NCBI RefSeq assembly: GCF_000165465.1
Contig: NC_017455.1
Coordinates: 1-64,000 of the forward strand
Direction: 5' to 3'
DNA from: Halanaerobium praevalens DSM 2228
GTDB taxonomy: Bacteria > Bacillota > Halanaerobiia > Halanaerobiales > Halanaerobiaceae
Length of the DNA stretch: 64,000 nt
In this document: positions 44,900 through 53,857 of the stretch, piece after piece
How the letters are laid out: each line of letters starts with the position of its first letter
Numbering within the stretch: the stretch's first letter is position 1
The notes under the pieces: model-generated
Told to the model about the DNA's origin: nothing
Databases searched by the model: none
Seen by the model: only the letters and a program-made list of their open reading frames with translations
Translations under genes and position numbers: made by a program

Positions 44900-46180
44900 A
44901 TGGCTTTTGTTCCCGTTATTATAGCCTTTATTTTATATTTTACTGGTATACCGATTGCTTTTGCTTTAATAGCTGCGGCTTTATCTTATTTTTCCTTTAT
45001 TAATGTTGGCATGCCACCAGATTTGATTTTGCAGAGATTTGTTTCTAGCTCAGCTTCTTTTCCGATGTTAGCAATTCCATTTTTTATTATGGCTGGTTCG
45101 ATTATGAATTACTCTGGAATTAGTGCTAGTTTAATGAAAATGGCTGATGTGTTAACAGGACACTTGACTGGGGGACTAGCTCAAGTTAATATAGTTTTGA
45201 GTTTATTAATGGGTGGAATTTCTGGTTCTGCTAATGCTGATGCTGCTATGCAGTGTAAAATTTTAGTGCCAGAAATGGAAAAAAGAGGCTATAGTCGAGC
45301 TTTTTCAACAGCAGTTACAGCTGCTTCATCTTCTGTGGCACCTGTAATTCCACCAGGAATTGATTTAATAATTTATGCTTTAATTGCTCAAGTTTCTGTT
45401 GGAAAAATGTTTTTGGCTGGCTATGCTCCAGCTATTATTATGGGTTTAACTTTAATGGTTACAGTTTCAATTATTGCTAAAAAAAGAAATTATGCTCCTT
45501 CGCGAGCAAAGAGAGCAAGTTTAAAAGAAATATTTACCCAAGCTAGAAAATCAATTTGGGCACTTTTTTTACCTTTTGGAATAATTTTAGGTTTAAGAGC
45601 AGGGATGTTTACCCCAACTGAAGGTGGAGCTATAGCTGTTTTATTTTGTACTTTAGTTGGAATTTTCGTTTATAAAGAATTAGAATTAAAGCATTTACCT
45701 TTAATTTTAAAAGATACAATTTATAGTACAAGTACAGTCATGTTTATTATTATTGCAGCTTCTATTTTTGGTTATTATATGACTTGGGAAATGATTCCTC
45801 AAGCTTTATCTGCAGCTTTACTTAGTGCTACAAATAGCAAAATTTTAATGCTTTTAATGGTTAATTTATTATTACTTATTTTAGGTATGTTTTTAGAAGG
45901 TGGAGCAGCTTTAATAATTTTAGCACCTTTATTAGTACCAGTAGTAACTGGTTTAGGTGTTGATCCAGTTCATTTTGGAGCAATTGCTATTGTTAATATT
46001 ATGATTGGAGGGATTACTCCACCTTTTGGCTCAATGATGTTTACTTCTTGTAGTATAACTGGAGTAGAAATTAGTGATTTTGTCAAAGAGGTCTATCCTT
46101 TTATTTTAGCCTTAATCGTAGCTTTACTTGTAGTAACTTATGTTCCAGGAATTGTAATGTTTTTACCTAATTTATTTTAA
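44900..46180 (+). CDS. dctM: TRAP transporter large membrane subunit (DctM family)
   Basis: A 426-aa permease with about 12 helices. DctM motifs are FPMLAIPFFIMAGSIMNYSG, GGISGSANADAAM, SSSVAPVIPPGIDLIIY, TPTEGGAIAV and NIMIGGITPPFGSMMF. It carries out ion-coupled uptake with the DctP and DctQ proteins. The second mgtC copy follows after about 100 nt with no clear terminator between. Confidence 0.94.
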   Translation: MAFVPVIIAFILYFTGIPIAFALIAAALSYFSFINVGMPPDLILQRFVSSSASFPMLAIPFFIMAGSIMNYSGISASLMKMADVLTGHLTGGLAQVNIVLSLLMGGISGSANADAAMQCKILVPEMEKRGYSRAFSTAVTAASSSVAPVIPPGIDLIIYALIAQVSVGKMFLAGYAPAIIMGLTLMVTVSIIAKKRNYAPSRAKRASLKEIFTQARKSIWALFLPFGIILGLRAGMFTPTEGGAIAVLFCTLVGIFVYKELELKHLPLILKDTIYSTSTVMFIIIAASIFGYYMTWEMIPQALSAALLSATNSKILMLLMVNLLLLILGMFLEGGAALIILAPLLVPVVTGLGVDPVHFGAIAIVNIMIGGITPPFGSMMFTSCSITGVEISDFVKEVYPFILALIVALLVVTYVPGIVMFLPNLF

Positions 46181-46282
46181 TTAGAAAATCAAGCTAAAAT
46201 AATTTTAGTTTAGCTGTTCTTAAGTTTAGATAGAAACTAAGGCTAATTAATCTTAGAATTTGATTAACTAAAGGGTGATAGA

Positions 46283-46954
46283 ATGGTTTCAGAAAAGAAT
46301 ATAATAATCAACTTAATTTTGGCTTTGTTTTTAAGCGGCTTAATTGGCTTTGAAAGAGAACAGCATGATCGACCTGCAGGTTTAAGAACTCATGTTTTAG
46401 TTGGGACTGGAGCAACAATAATTATGATGATTTCGCTGGCAATGCATAATATTCATGTCGAAAATGATGCAGGTCGAATAGCAGCTCAAGTAGTTAGTGG
46501 AGTTGGTTTTTTAGGAGCAGGGACAATAATTAAAGAAGGATTTTCAGTTAAAGGTTTAACTACTGCAGCCAGCCTCTGGGCAACAGCAGCAATTGGTTTA
46601 GCAATTGGTGGTAATTTTTATTTTTTAGCTGTTTTAACTACTTTATTTGTCATAGTCAGTTTGTATTTGCTAAATAGTATAGAGTTTAATAAAAACTCAA
46701 ATAAATATAGGCGTTTAAAATTTAGACTAAAAAATGAAAATGAAATTTTAAGTAAAATCAGTAATATTTTAAATACAGATCAGCTTCGAATTAGAGGTAT
46801 GCAGATTAAAAGAGATTTTCGGAAGCTAAGTGAAAGTGAAAATGAAATAATAGTTAAATATAAGCTAGAAAGTGGAGATAAAGAGAAATTATTACAAGCA
46901 GCAAACAAACTATTAGAAAATGAAGAAATAATAGAATTAGATATTAGTGATTAA
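46283..46954 (+). CDS. MgtC/SapB family membrane protein, copy 2
   Basis: A 223-aa protein almost identical to the product of 40857-41537. It has a clean ATG after AAAGGGTGATAG, which helps place the start of copy 1. Differences cluster in two spots: EREQHDRPAG against EREQHERPAG, and AMHNIHVEND against AMHEINVEND. Membrane helices and ACT-like tail are as in copy 1. The high DNA identity, including the terminator, shows a recent duplication or gene conversion. Confidence 0.92.
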   Translation: MVSEKNIIINLILALFLSGLIGFEREQHDRPAGLRTHVLVGTGATIIMMISLAMHNIHVENDAGRIAAQVVSGVGFLGAGTIIKEGFSVKGLTTAASLWATAAIGLAIGGNFYFLAVLTTLFVIVSLYLLNSIEFNKNSNKYRRLKFRLKNENEILSKISNILNTDQLRIRGMQIKRDFRKLSESENEIIVKYKLESGDKEKLLQAANKLLENEEIIELDISD

Positions 46955-47009
46955 AAAATTAATATCAAAATAAGATGTTAACAAAGTCTACCTTAATTGG
47001 TAGGCTTTT
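46286..47009 (+). repeat. mgtC direct repeat, copy 2
   Basis: 724 bp, colinear with 40869-41592 and in the same direction, 5.4 kb apart. Recombination between the copies would delete glpP, the phosphodiesterase and the TRAP genes. Confidence 0.95.
46983..47009 (+). terminator. Terminator after mgtC copy 2
   Basis: Same stem as copy 1 (AAGTCTACC/GGTAGGCTT), but the T-run is cut to four residues where the repeat ends, so it is probably weaker. Confidence 0.7.
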
Positions 47010-47128
47010 AAATTTATTATTAACTATATTATTTATTATAAAAACGAAAACAAATTTATTTTTAATTAAAAAATTTTCGTTTTAGTTAATTATTTAAGCT
47101 TAAATCTTTAAGACTGTAATCTTTTTGG

Positions 47129-47170
47129 TTGACTTCTGGCTCTAATTTGACTATCCTATTAGTTAGGATA
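47129..47170 (+). promoter_or_regulatory. Promoter and operator before the MATE exporter
   Basis: TTGACT (47129-47134), 17-bp spacer, TATCCT (47152-47157). The -10 lies in a perfect inverted repeat TATCCTA-TTAGT-TAGGATA (47152-47170), a layout expected for a repressor site. Its regulator is not identifiable here. An upstream hairpin, AAAACGAAAA (47041-47050) / TTTTCGTTTT (47074-47083), may be a terminator. Confidence 0.5.
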
Positions 47171-47201
47171 ATAAATATTTAATGATTATTGGAGGGTTAA
47201 A

Positions 47202-48569
47202 ATGGAAGTTAAGTCAAAATCAAGTAGAATGGGTGAAGAACCTATTTTAAAGTTACTTTTTAAATTATCTGCACCTGCTATTGCAGGAATGCTTATCCAA
47301 GCACTTTATAATATTGTAGATAGTATTTATGTAGGTCGTTTAAGTACAGATGCTTTATCAGCTTTATCAATTTCATTTCCAGTGCAGATGTTTTTAATTG
47401 CAATTGGAGTTGGAACTGGAGTTGGAACTAGTTCTTTAATTTCTAGATTATTAGGAGAGGGAAATAAATGTCGAGCTAATAATGTGGCAGAACACGTCTT
47501 TTTTATTGCCATTATTTATGGAATTTTAGGTGGATTAGTCGGAATCTTTTTTTCAGAGGATATTGTGCGCCTATTTACTGATGATCCTGTTTTGATAGAT
47601 TTAGGTTATCAGTATATAAATATAATTTTAACAGGCTCAATTGCAATCTTTTTACCAGCAATTTTTAATTATACATTAAGAGGTGAAGGTAATACTTTTT
47701 TGCCAATGTTAACAATGGTTATTGGTGGAGTCTTAAATATGATTCTGGATCCATTTTTAATTTTTGGTTTAGGTCCTTTTCCTCAACTTGGAGTAGCTGG
47801 TGCTGCTTATGCAACTGTTTTTTCGCGGATTATTGGTGGTATTTTTATTAGTTTTATTTTATTTAGTGATAAAAATGAGTTAACCTTAAAATTAAAAGAT
47901 TTTAAATTTGATTTTCAAATTATAAAAGAAATATATAATGTTGGAATTCCAGCAATGGCAAATAGATTATTATTTAGTATGGCAATTGTTTTTATTAATT
48001 TAATTTTAGGTGCTTTTAATTCAACTGCTATAGCTGTAATGGGTTTAATTTTTAGAATGCAGTCTTTCTTTTTAATGATGGTTTTTGGTTTAACTCAAGG
48101 TTATTTGCCAATAGTTGGTTATAATTATGGTCATAATAATCCTGAACGAATGAAAAAAACTATTTTAGTAGGAAATGCAGTTGCTTTAAGTTTTGGGGTT
48201 TTTGGCTTTGTTATTTTCCAATTATTTCCGGAAGCAATTATTAGCTTATTTAATAGTGATCCTAAGTTATTAAGAATTGGAATTGATGCTTTTAGAAAAG
48301 TTAGTTTGTCATATTTCTTTTTAGTTTTAAATATAGTTGGAGTGGCTACTTTCCAGGCAATTGGTCGGGGAATGCCTAGTTTTATTTTGACTTTTTTAAG
48401 GCAGGCTGTGTTTTTAGTTCCAGGAATGTATCTTTTAGGAGAATTTTTTGGTTTAGATGCAGTGTGGTTTGGTTTTCCAATCGCAGAATTGACTTCTTTT
48501 TTGATTATGCTTTTTTGGTTAACTATTGCTATTAAAGATGCAATGGCTAATATGAGAAAAGCAGCTTAG
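47202..48569 (+). CDS. MATE family efflux transporter
   Basis: A 455-aa cation-coupled multidrug exporter with about 12 helices. MATE landmarks are LFKLSAPAIAGMLIQALYNIVD, GVGTGVGTSSLISRLLG, TLRGEGNTFLPML, and the second-half MGLIFRMQSFFLMMVFGLTQG with PIVGYNYG. The start follows TTGGAGGG. An ABC-2 exporter pair follows within 33 nt, so the three genes likely form one export operon behind the promoter and palindrome at 47129-47170. The drug or metabolite substrate is unknown. Confidence 0.92.
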   Translation: MEVKSKSSRMGEEPILKLLFKLSAPAIAGMLIQALYNIVDSIYVGRLSTDALSALSISFPVQMFLIAIGVGTGVGTSSLISRLLGEGNKCRANNVAEHVFFIAIIYGILGGLVGIFFSEDIVRLFTDDPVLIDLGYQYINIILTGSIAIFLPAIFNYTLRGEGNTFLPMLTMVIGGVLNMILDPFLIFGLGPFPQLGVAGAAYATVFSRIIGGIFISFILFSDKNELTLKLKDFKFDFQIIKEIYNVGIPAMANRLLFSMAIVFINLILGAFNSTAIAVMGLIFRMQSFFLMMVFGLTQGYLPIVGYNYGHNNPERMKKTILVGNAVALSFGVFGFVIFQLFPEAIISLFNSDPKLLRIGIDAFRKVSLSYFFLVLNIVGVATFQAIGRGMPSFILTFLRQAVFLVPGMYLLGEFFGLDAVWFGFPIAELTSFLIMLFWLTIAIKDAMANMRKAA

Positions 48570-48602
48570 TTTTAGTTTAGTCGAGTTTTGAAGGAGGAAA
48601 AA

Positions 48603-49526
48603 ATGAGTAGAGCAATCAAAATTGAAAATGTAAATAAGAGTTATGGTGATTTGCAGGCTTTAGCAGATATAGATTTGGAGATCAAACAAGGTGAATTTTT
48701 TGGCTTATTAGGTCCTAATGGAGCTGGTAAGAGTACTTTAATTGGAATTTTAGGTGGTTTAGTTAAAAAAGATTCAGGACAGGTCACTGTTTTGGGAAAA
48801 GATATTATTAGTGATTACAGAAAAACTAAAAAATCTTTGGGAATTGTTCCCCAAGAAATAACCTTTGATCCTTATTTTACAGTTAGAGAAACATTAGAAA
48901 TGCATTCTGGCTATTTTGGGATTAAGGATAATTCGGCTAAAATAGATGAGTTATTAAGAGCTTTGAGTTTAAAAGATAAGGCAGAAATTGGCCCCCGTGA
49001 ACTATCAGGTGGGATGAAAAGAAGATTGCTGATTGCTAAAGCTTTGGTCCATGATCCTGAAATAATTGTTTTAGATGAGCCAACTGCTGGAGTGGATGTT
49101 GAGTTAAGAAATAGTTTGTGGGACTATGTCATTGATCTTAATCAAAAAGGAAAAACAATTATTTTGACAACTCATTATTTAGAAGAAGCAGAAGCACTTT
49201 GTGATCGAATTGCAATTATGGATCAGGGGAAAATTATTAAGATAGATAGTAAAGAAAATCTAATTAATTCAATAGATAAAAAATTAATTAAGATTCAATT
49301 TAAAAATTTGGCTTCGAATATAGAAAATGAGTTAGCAGAATTTCAATTTGAGTTAAACAAAACAGAAAAAGAGCTTATAATTGAGGCTGCTAAAAAAGAT
49401 CTAGATCAAATAATGACTAAAATTAATAATTTGAAGCTAGAAATTGTAGATTTAAATATTGAAAGTGCAAAATTAGAAGATGTCTTTATTAAGCTGACTA
49501 ATTTGGGTGGTGAGACTGATGAATAA
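48603..49526 (+). CDS. ABC exporter ATPase
   Basis: A 307-aa ABC ATPase of the multidrug/NodI (DrrA-like) type. The ATG at 48603 follows AAGGAGG; an in-frame TTG at 48588 precedes that site and is rejected. Walker A is LGPNGAGKSTLIG, the Q-loop VPQEI, the signature LSGGMKRRL, and Walker B IIVLDEPTAGVD, with switch His in TTHYLEEAE. A C-terminal accessory region starts about residue 225. It overlaps the permease gene by 8 nt. Confidence 0.94.
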   Translation: MSRAIKIENVNKSYGDLQALADIDLEIKQGEFFGLLGPNGAGKSTLIGILGGLVKKDSGQVTVLGKDIISDYRKTKKSLGIVPQEITFDPYFTVRETLEMHSGYFGIKDNSAKIDELLRALSLKDKAEIGPRELSGGMKRRLLIAKALVHDPEIIVLDEPTAGVDVELRNSLWDYVIDLNQKGKTIILTTHYLEEAEALCDRIAIMDQGKIIKIDSKENLINSIDKKLIKIQFKNLASNIENELAEFQFELNKTEKELIIEAAKKDLDQIMTKINNLKLEIVDLNIESAKLEDVFIKLTNLGGETDE

Positions 49527-50280
49527 TATTACTTTTTTAAGTTTAGTTAAGAGAGAAATTTCTCGTTTTTCTAAAGTTGCTATTCAGACTATTTTTGCAC
49601 CTTTGATTTCTACTGGTTTGTATTTAATTATATTTTCTTATTCTTTTCAAAATAGAGAGGTAGCAAGATATGCCATTCCTTATATTGATTTTATAGTGCC
49701 TGGTTTAATTATGATGAGTTTAATTCAAAATTCATTTGCTAACACTTCTTCTTCTTTGATTGGAGCTAAATATAATGGGATTATTATTGACTTTTTGCTG
49801 GCCCCTTTTTCTCATATTGAACTAACTTTAGGTTTTATGATTGGAGGAATGGTTAGAGGAATTTTGGTAGGAAGTGTAACTTATTTAGTGGCTACTTTCT
49901 TTTATGGAGGAGCAGTTGCTCATCCTTTTTTGGCTCTCTTTTTTGCTATTTTAGTTTCTGCAATTTTTTCTCTTTTTGGAATAATTGCTGGCTTATGGGC
50001 TGAAAAATTTGACCATGTTTCTATTTTTTCTAACTTTTTTATTACTCCTTTAACCTTTTTAAGTGGTGTTTTTTATTCTGTTAAAGGTTTACCAGGAATT
50101 TGGAGCACAGTATCTTTATTTAATCCGGTTTTTTATATGGTAGATGCAGTTCGCTATTCTTTTATTGGTCAATCCGATATAGCACCTGCTTTTTCCGCTT
50201 TGATTATGGCTAGTTTGGCTGCTCTTTTATTAGTAGTAGTTACTTATTTATTTAAAATTGGTTATAAAGTGAAAAGCTAG
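49519..50280 (+). CDS. ABC-2 type exporter permease
   Basis: A 253-aa membrane protein with six helices. It carries the ABC-2 family pieces FAPLISTGLYLIIF, DFIVPGLIMMSLIQNSF, LLAPFSHIEL and the late signature FFITPLTFLSGVFYSVKGLPG. The ATG at 49519 lies inside the end of the ATPase gene, and GGTGGTGAG serves as its ribosome site; GTG codons at 49507 and 49510 belong to that site. It forms the exporter with the ATPase. Confidence 0.92.
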   Translation: MNNITFLSLVKREISRFSKVAIQTIFAPLISTGLYLIIFSYSFQNREVARYAIPYIDFIVPGLIMMSLIQNSFANTSSSLIGAKYNGIIIDFLLAPFSHIELTLGFMIGGMVRGILVGSVTYLVATFFYGGAVAHPFLALFFAILVSAIFSLFGIIAGLWAEKFDHVSIFSNFFITPLTFLSGVFYSVKGLPGIWSTVSLFNPVFYMVDAVRYSFIGQSDIAPAFSALIMASLAALLLVVVTYLFKIGYKVKS

Positions 50281-50343
50281 TTTTTAATTATTTTTTGTTT
50301 TTTAAAATATTTAAAGTTTAATCTTTAATTGGAGGTAAAAATT

Positions 50344-51126
50344 ATGGCATGGATGGGAAAACTTTTGGGAGGCACAATTGGTTTATCTTTTGGTGGCCCT
50401 TTAGGAGCTGTAATTGGAGCTGCGATTGGTAATCATTTTGATCAGAGTAGTTCAAATTATAGTCAGACAAGAGTTAGTGGAACTAGAGCGAGACAAAGAA
50501 CTAATTTAAATCAGCAGGAAAAAAAGCAGACTATATTTTTTACTAGCATATTTTCTATGTTAGCAAAATTTGCTCAAGCTGATGGTACAGTTAATCGGGC
50601 AGAAGTTAAAACTATTGATAATTTTATTAAAAATGAACTTAAATTAAGGGGAGAAGCCCGTCAATTAGCAATTAAAGTTTTTGATGAGGCTAAAAGAAAA
50701 AATAATAGTTTTGAAGAGTATGCCCAACAATTTTATAATAATTTTAAAAATGAACAAACTTTGGTTTTAGGAATGTTTGATTTATTATTTAGAATTGCTG
50801 CAGCAGATAATGATTTTCATCATAAAGAAAAAGAATATATTAAAAAAGCTCAAAGAATATTTGGATTAAATGAAAGTCAATATCAAAGTATTAGATCTCA
50901 ATATTTTGAGAGTGCTGATTTAGATAATTACTATAAGATTTTAGAGTGCTCTCCTCAGGCAGACTTTAAAGAAGTTAAGCGTCAATATCGAAAAAAGGCT
51001 AAAGAATTTCATCCAGATAATGTAATAGGTAAAGGATTACCAGAAGAATTTGTTGATTTTGCTGAACAAGAGTTTAAAAAAATTAATGATGCTTATGAAA
51101 AAATCAAAGCAGAAAAAAATGCTTAG
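50344..51126 (+). CDS. DjlA-like TerB plus DnaJ protein
   Basis: A 260-aa protein. The ATG 50344 follows TTGGAGG; a TTG at 50329 overlaps that site. A glycine-zipper membrane segment (GGTIGLSFGGPLGAVIGAA) lies at about 5-30. A TerB domain follows (about 62-185, with KFAQADGTVNRAE and RIAAADNDFH), then a C-terminal J domain (about 193-258) with the DnaK-activating HPD in KEFHPDNV. This is the DjlA arrangement: a membrane-tethered co-chaperone recruiting DnaK. It is monocistronic, with no clear link to its neighbours. Confidence 0.9.
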   Translation: MAWMGKLLGGTIGLSFGGPLGAVIGAAIGNHFDQSSSNYSQTRVSGTRARQRTNLNQQEKKQTIFFTSIFSMLAKFAQADGTVNRAEVKTIDNFIKNELKLRGEARQLAIKVFDEAKRKNNSFEEYAQQFYNNFKNEQTLVLGMFDLLFRIAAADNDFHHKEKEYIKKAQRIFGLNESQYQSIRSQYFESADLDNYYKILECSPQADFKEVKRQYRKKAKEFHPDNVIGKGLPEEFVDFAEQEFKKINDAYEKIKAEKNA

Positions 51127-51160
51127 AGTTTAAGTAAATTCTAATTTTGGGGGAATGAAA

Positions 51161-52111
51161 ATGAAGATTGTGATAATTGAGCCACTTAATATTTCTATGG
51201 CGAAAATAGAAGAGTACAGAAAAAAAATGGAGCTTGAAGGTCATCAGTTAATTGCTTATTCTAAGCGAGCCGAAACTGAAGCAGAAATGATCAAAAGAGC
51301 AGAAGTAGCTGATATTCTAGTTATAGCTAACCAGCCATTATCAGCTGAGGTAATTAATGCTTGCCCCAAGTTAAAGTTTATTTCTGTTGCTTTTACTGGT
51401 TTTGATCACTTAGCAATAGAGGCTTGTCGTAAAAATGAAATTTTAGTTGCTAATGCTGCTGGTTATGCAAACCAAGCTGTGACAGAATTAGTTTTTGGAT
51501 TAGTAATTGATTTAATGAGAAAAATTAAAAAAGCAGATGCTTTTGTTCGAAATTCTAAAACGAAAGCTAGTTTAATTGGCACTGAATTAGCTGGTAAAAA
51601 TTTTGGAATAGTTGGTTTTGGTGCTATTGGTCAAAAAGTTGCTCAAGTTGCTAATTCTTTTGGCTGTAAAATTTTAGTTGATAAACATAAAGAGTATAAT
51701 TTTGAAGCAGATTTTGAGGTAGAATATTTGGAATTAGAAAAATTAATGCAGAAAAGTGACATTGTTAGTCTGCATGTTCCTCTAAAAGAAACAACTCAAA
51801 ATTTAATTACAAGCGAAGAACTTGCCTTAATGAAAAAAAGTGCAATCTTGATTAATACAGCTCGTGGCCCAGTTGTTAATAGCCAGGACTTAGCTAAGGC
51901 CTTAAATAATGGAGAAATTGGTGGAGCTGGGATCGATGTTTTTGAAATGGAACCTCCAATTCCAAAGAGTCATCCCCTTTTAAAGGCCAAAAATACAATT
52001 TTGACTCCTCATTTAGCCTTTGCTACAGAAGAAGCATTTTTAAAAAGAGCTGAAATTGTTTTTGAAAATATAGAAAATTGGTTAGCAGCTAAGCCGCAAA
52101 ATCTTGTTTAA
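51161..52111 (+). CDS. D-isomer-specific 2-hydroxyacid dehydrogenase
   Basis: A 316-aa NAD-dependent dehydrogenase. Either ATG 51155 or 51161 is possible; 51161 has the better distance from GGGGGA. The nucleotide fold has FGIVGFGAIGQKVAQVA. The catalytic trio is Arg in NTARGPVV, Glu in DVFEMEPP and His in LTPHLAFAT. Substrate could be D-lactate, glycerate, hydroxypyruvate or phosphoglycerate; sequence alone does not decide. It is followed by a strong terminator. Confidence 0.9.
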   Translation: MKIVIIEPLNISMAKIEEYRKKMELEGHQLIAYSKRAETEAEMIKRAEVADILVIANQPLSAEVINACPKLKFISVAFTGFDHLAIEACRKNEILVANAAGYANQAVTELVFGLVIDLMRKIKKADAFVRNSKTKASLIGTELAGKNFGIVGFGAIGQKVAQVANSFGCKILVDKHKEYNFEADFEVEYLELEKLMQKSDIVSLHVPLKETTQNLITSEELALMKKSAILINTARGPVVNSQDLAKALNNGEIGGAGIDVFEMEPPIPKSHPLLKAKNTILTPHLAFATEEAFLKRAEIVFENIENWLAAKPQNLV

Positions 52112-52168
52112 TTTTTTTAACAAATAATAAATAATAAATATTTATTCAATATAATTTAAATTTGAGCT

Positions 52169-52209
52169 TCCCTGTCTGAGTTATTTTACTTCTAGACAGG
52201 GATTTTTTT
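52169..52209 (+). terminator. Terminator after the hydroxyacid dehydrogenase
   Basis: TCCCTGTCT (52169-52177) pairs perfectly with AGACAGGGA (52194-52202), then seven T residues. Confidence 0.92.
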
Positions 52210-52252
52210 AGTTTTAGAGAATTTAGGTTATCTCCAATTATAAAATTATAGT

Positions 52253-52987
52253 TTATTTATAAGCTTTGATAAATTTATAATTATTTGCATCTGATTCTTT
52301 GGGCTCAAACTGATAACCATTAACATTTAATTCTTTAATTTCTTTTAAGCTTTGAACTTGATTTTTTATTAGCTTATTTAGTAATTTACCTCTATTTTGT
52401 TTAACATAATAACCAACTGTTTTTAAGCTGCCATCTTCTTTTTCTTCTTTAAAATAAAAGTTGATTATTTTCCCCTGATAATTATCTTTAACGACTTTAC
52501 TATATTCATTTGAGGCTAAATTAATAATTAAGTCAGTTTTGGCAAAATAATTTTTCATTATTTCTTGCCAATATTCTTTTAGTTTAATTCTATTTGGCTT
52601 AAGTTTCATTTCTAGCCTATAAGGCCAAATTTCTGTCTGAGCTGTTAAAGGTCCATACATAGGAGAGATTATAACTAGTTTTTCTTGGAGATAGTTAATT
52701 TCTTTTTTTTCGAAATTTTCAAGTTCTATTTGTTTAAAAACAGCACCATTATAGCATTCTAAGGCAGGAATTGTCTTATCGGAAAACTTATGATTTTGAT
52801 AAAGCTCATAAGTTCTATCTAATAAGTTGCCCTGAATATCAAGTTCTGTAGCTAATTCTTTTTTGGATAAGCTTTTTAGGTAATTAAATAATTTTTGAGT
52901 CATTTTTTCGGCTATAATAGATTTTCCTTTTTTAGTGCTTTTTCTTTTATGATTTTGAGTTTTACTAGGAGATAGAATTATTTTCAT
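52253..52987 (-). CDS. YaaA-family (UPF0246) peroxide-stress protein
   Basis: A 244-aa protein starting MKIILSPSKTQ, the hallmark of the UPF0246/YaaA family. In E. coli this protein limits intracellular free iron under peroxide stress and binds DNA. The second ATG (52987) is chosen because AAAGGATG provides its ribosome site; the first ATG (52996) overlaps it. Conserved pieces are ALECYNGAVF, ISPMYGPLTAQTEIWPYRLEM and LIINLASNEYSKVV. A single gene on the - strand. Useful in an anaerobe exposed to oxygen, by inference. Confidence 0.88.
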   Translation of the reverse strand: MKIILSPSKTQNHKRKSTKKGKSIIAEKMTQKLFNYLKSLSKKELATELDIQGNLLDRTYELYQNHKFSDKTIPALECYNGAVFKQIELENFEKKEINYLQEKLVIISPMYGPLTAQTEIWPYRLEMKLKPNRIKLKEYWQEIMKNYFAKTDLIINLASNEYSKVVKDNYQGKIINFYFKEEKEDGSLKTVGYYVKQNRGKLLNKLIKNQVQSLKEIKELNVNGYQFEPKESDANNYKFIKAYK

Positions 52988-53094
52988 TTTTAACATCCTT
53001 TCTTTTTTAAAGTTAACTTATTTAGTTTACTTAAGCTATTATTTCAAGAAAACAAAGAATATCCCTTTTTATTAAAATATTTTTTGAATTATCC

Positions 53095-53123
53095 TTGACA
53101 ATAACTAAAAGATGTAGTACAAT
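53095..53123 (+). promoter_or_regulatory. Promoter of tRNA-Ser
   Basis: TTGACA (53095-53100), 17-bp spacer, TACAAT (53118-53123), about 18 nt before the tRNA. Confidence 0.88.
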
Positions 53124-53141
53124 GTTATTCGTGACATAAGT

Positions 53142-53229
53142 GGAGAGATGTCCGAATTGGCTAAGGGGCCGGACTTGAAATCCGGTGAAGCCGAAAGGTG
53201 TCAGGGTTCGAGTCCCTGTCTCTCCGCCA
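53142..53229 (+). tRNA. tRNA-Ser (TGA)
   Basis: 88 nt with encoded CCA and the long variable arm of class II tRNAs. Acceptor GGAGAGA/TCTCTCC; the anticodon loop CTTGAAA gives TGA; T-loop TTCGAGT. It has its own promoter and terminator, so it is a single-gene unit. Confidence 0.96.
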
Positions 53230-53260
53230 TTGAATATTAAGGGCTAAAGCCCATTTTAGA

Positions 53261-53287
53261 AACCTGCCGAGAGGCGGGTTTTTTTGT
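53261..53287 (+). terminator. Terminator after tRNA-Ser
   Basis: AACCTGCC-GAGA-GGCGGGTT followed by a T-run, about 30 nt after the tRNA. One mismatch in a GC-rich stem. Confidence 0.9.
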
Positions 53288-53359
53288 TTTAAATTATTTA
53301 TTAGCTTATAGAAAATTAATTAGCACTAATTTTTGCTGATTTTAAATTAATTATATCAA

Positions 53360-53394
53360 AAAAGAGAGGACTTCTTTTAAAAGGAGTCCTCTTA
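53360..53394 (-). terminator. Terminator of the two-gene unknown operon
   Basis: On the - strand, AGAGGACT and AGTCCTCT arms around CCTTTTAAAAGA, then CTTTTTT. It lies 6 nt after the stop of the gene at 53400. Confidence 0.85.
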
Positions 53395-53399
53395 CTAAA

Positions 53400-53813
53400 T
53401 TATTCAGCAGCTACTATCTTAAAAGAACTTTTAAGTTTTTTGCTAGGCTGATTTAACTTTTTATAAACGGCTGCTGTATTTACATATTGAGATAATCCTT
53501 TTGGTATATCTTTGCTTTTAATATTATCATAGCCAAAAGTTCTGAGTATATCTTTAACCATGACCCCCATAGTTTGTTTAGAGAAGCTATGATTAAGATT
53601 AAATAGCTCCTGGTCTCCATAGATACTTTCTATTTCAGAAATAGAAGCAGCTAAAGCTGGTATTTCTAACTCACTAAAGACCATCATTCTATAGATATTT
53701 TCACCTGCTGCTAAAAGATTATATATTTTTTTAGCTATTTGATTGTCTCTAAATTTTTGGTGTCTGGGATTTCTCTCGATAAAAGAATTAAAATTAATTT
53801 TATAATTTTCCAT
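53400..53813 (-). CDS. Hypothetical protein, 137 aa
   Basis: I do not recognise a family. It has a good ribosome site (AAAGGAGTGG before the ATG at 53813). The protein is soluble, mostly helical and basic at the C-terminus (KKLNQPSKKLKSSFK). Landmarks are FIERNPRHQKFRDNQIAKKI and SFSKQTMGVMVKDILRTFGY; the region around GVMVKDILRTFG could be a small DNA-binding helix pair, but this is a guess. It is the second gene of a two-gene operon with the 174-aa gene (44 nt apart) and has its own terminator. Confidence 0.7.
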   Translation of the reverse strand: MENYKINFNSFIERNPRHQKFRDNQIAKKIYNLLAAGENIYRMMVFSELEIPALAASISEIESIYGDQELFNLNHSFSKQTMGVMVKDILRTFGYDNIKSKDIPKGLSQYVNTAAVYKKLNQPSKKLKSSFKIVAAE

Positions 53814-53857
53814 TTAATCCACTCCTTTTAACCTACTCCTTAAATCTAATTTATTAA

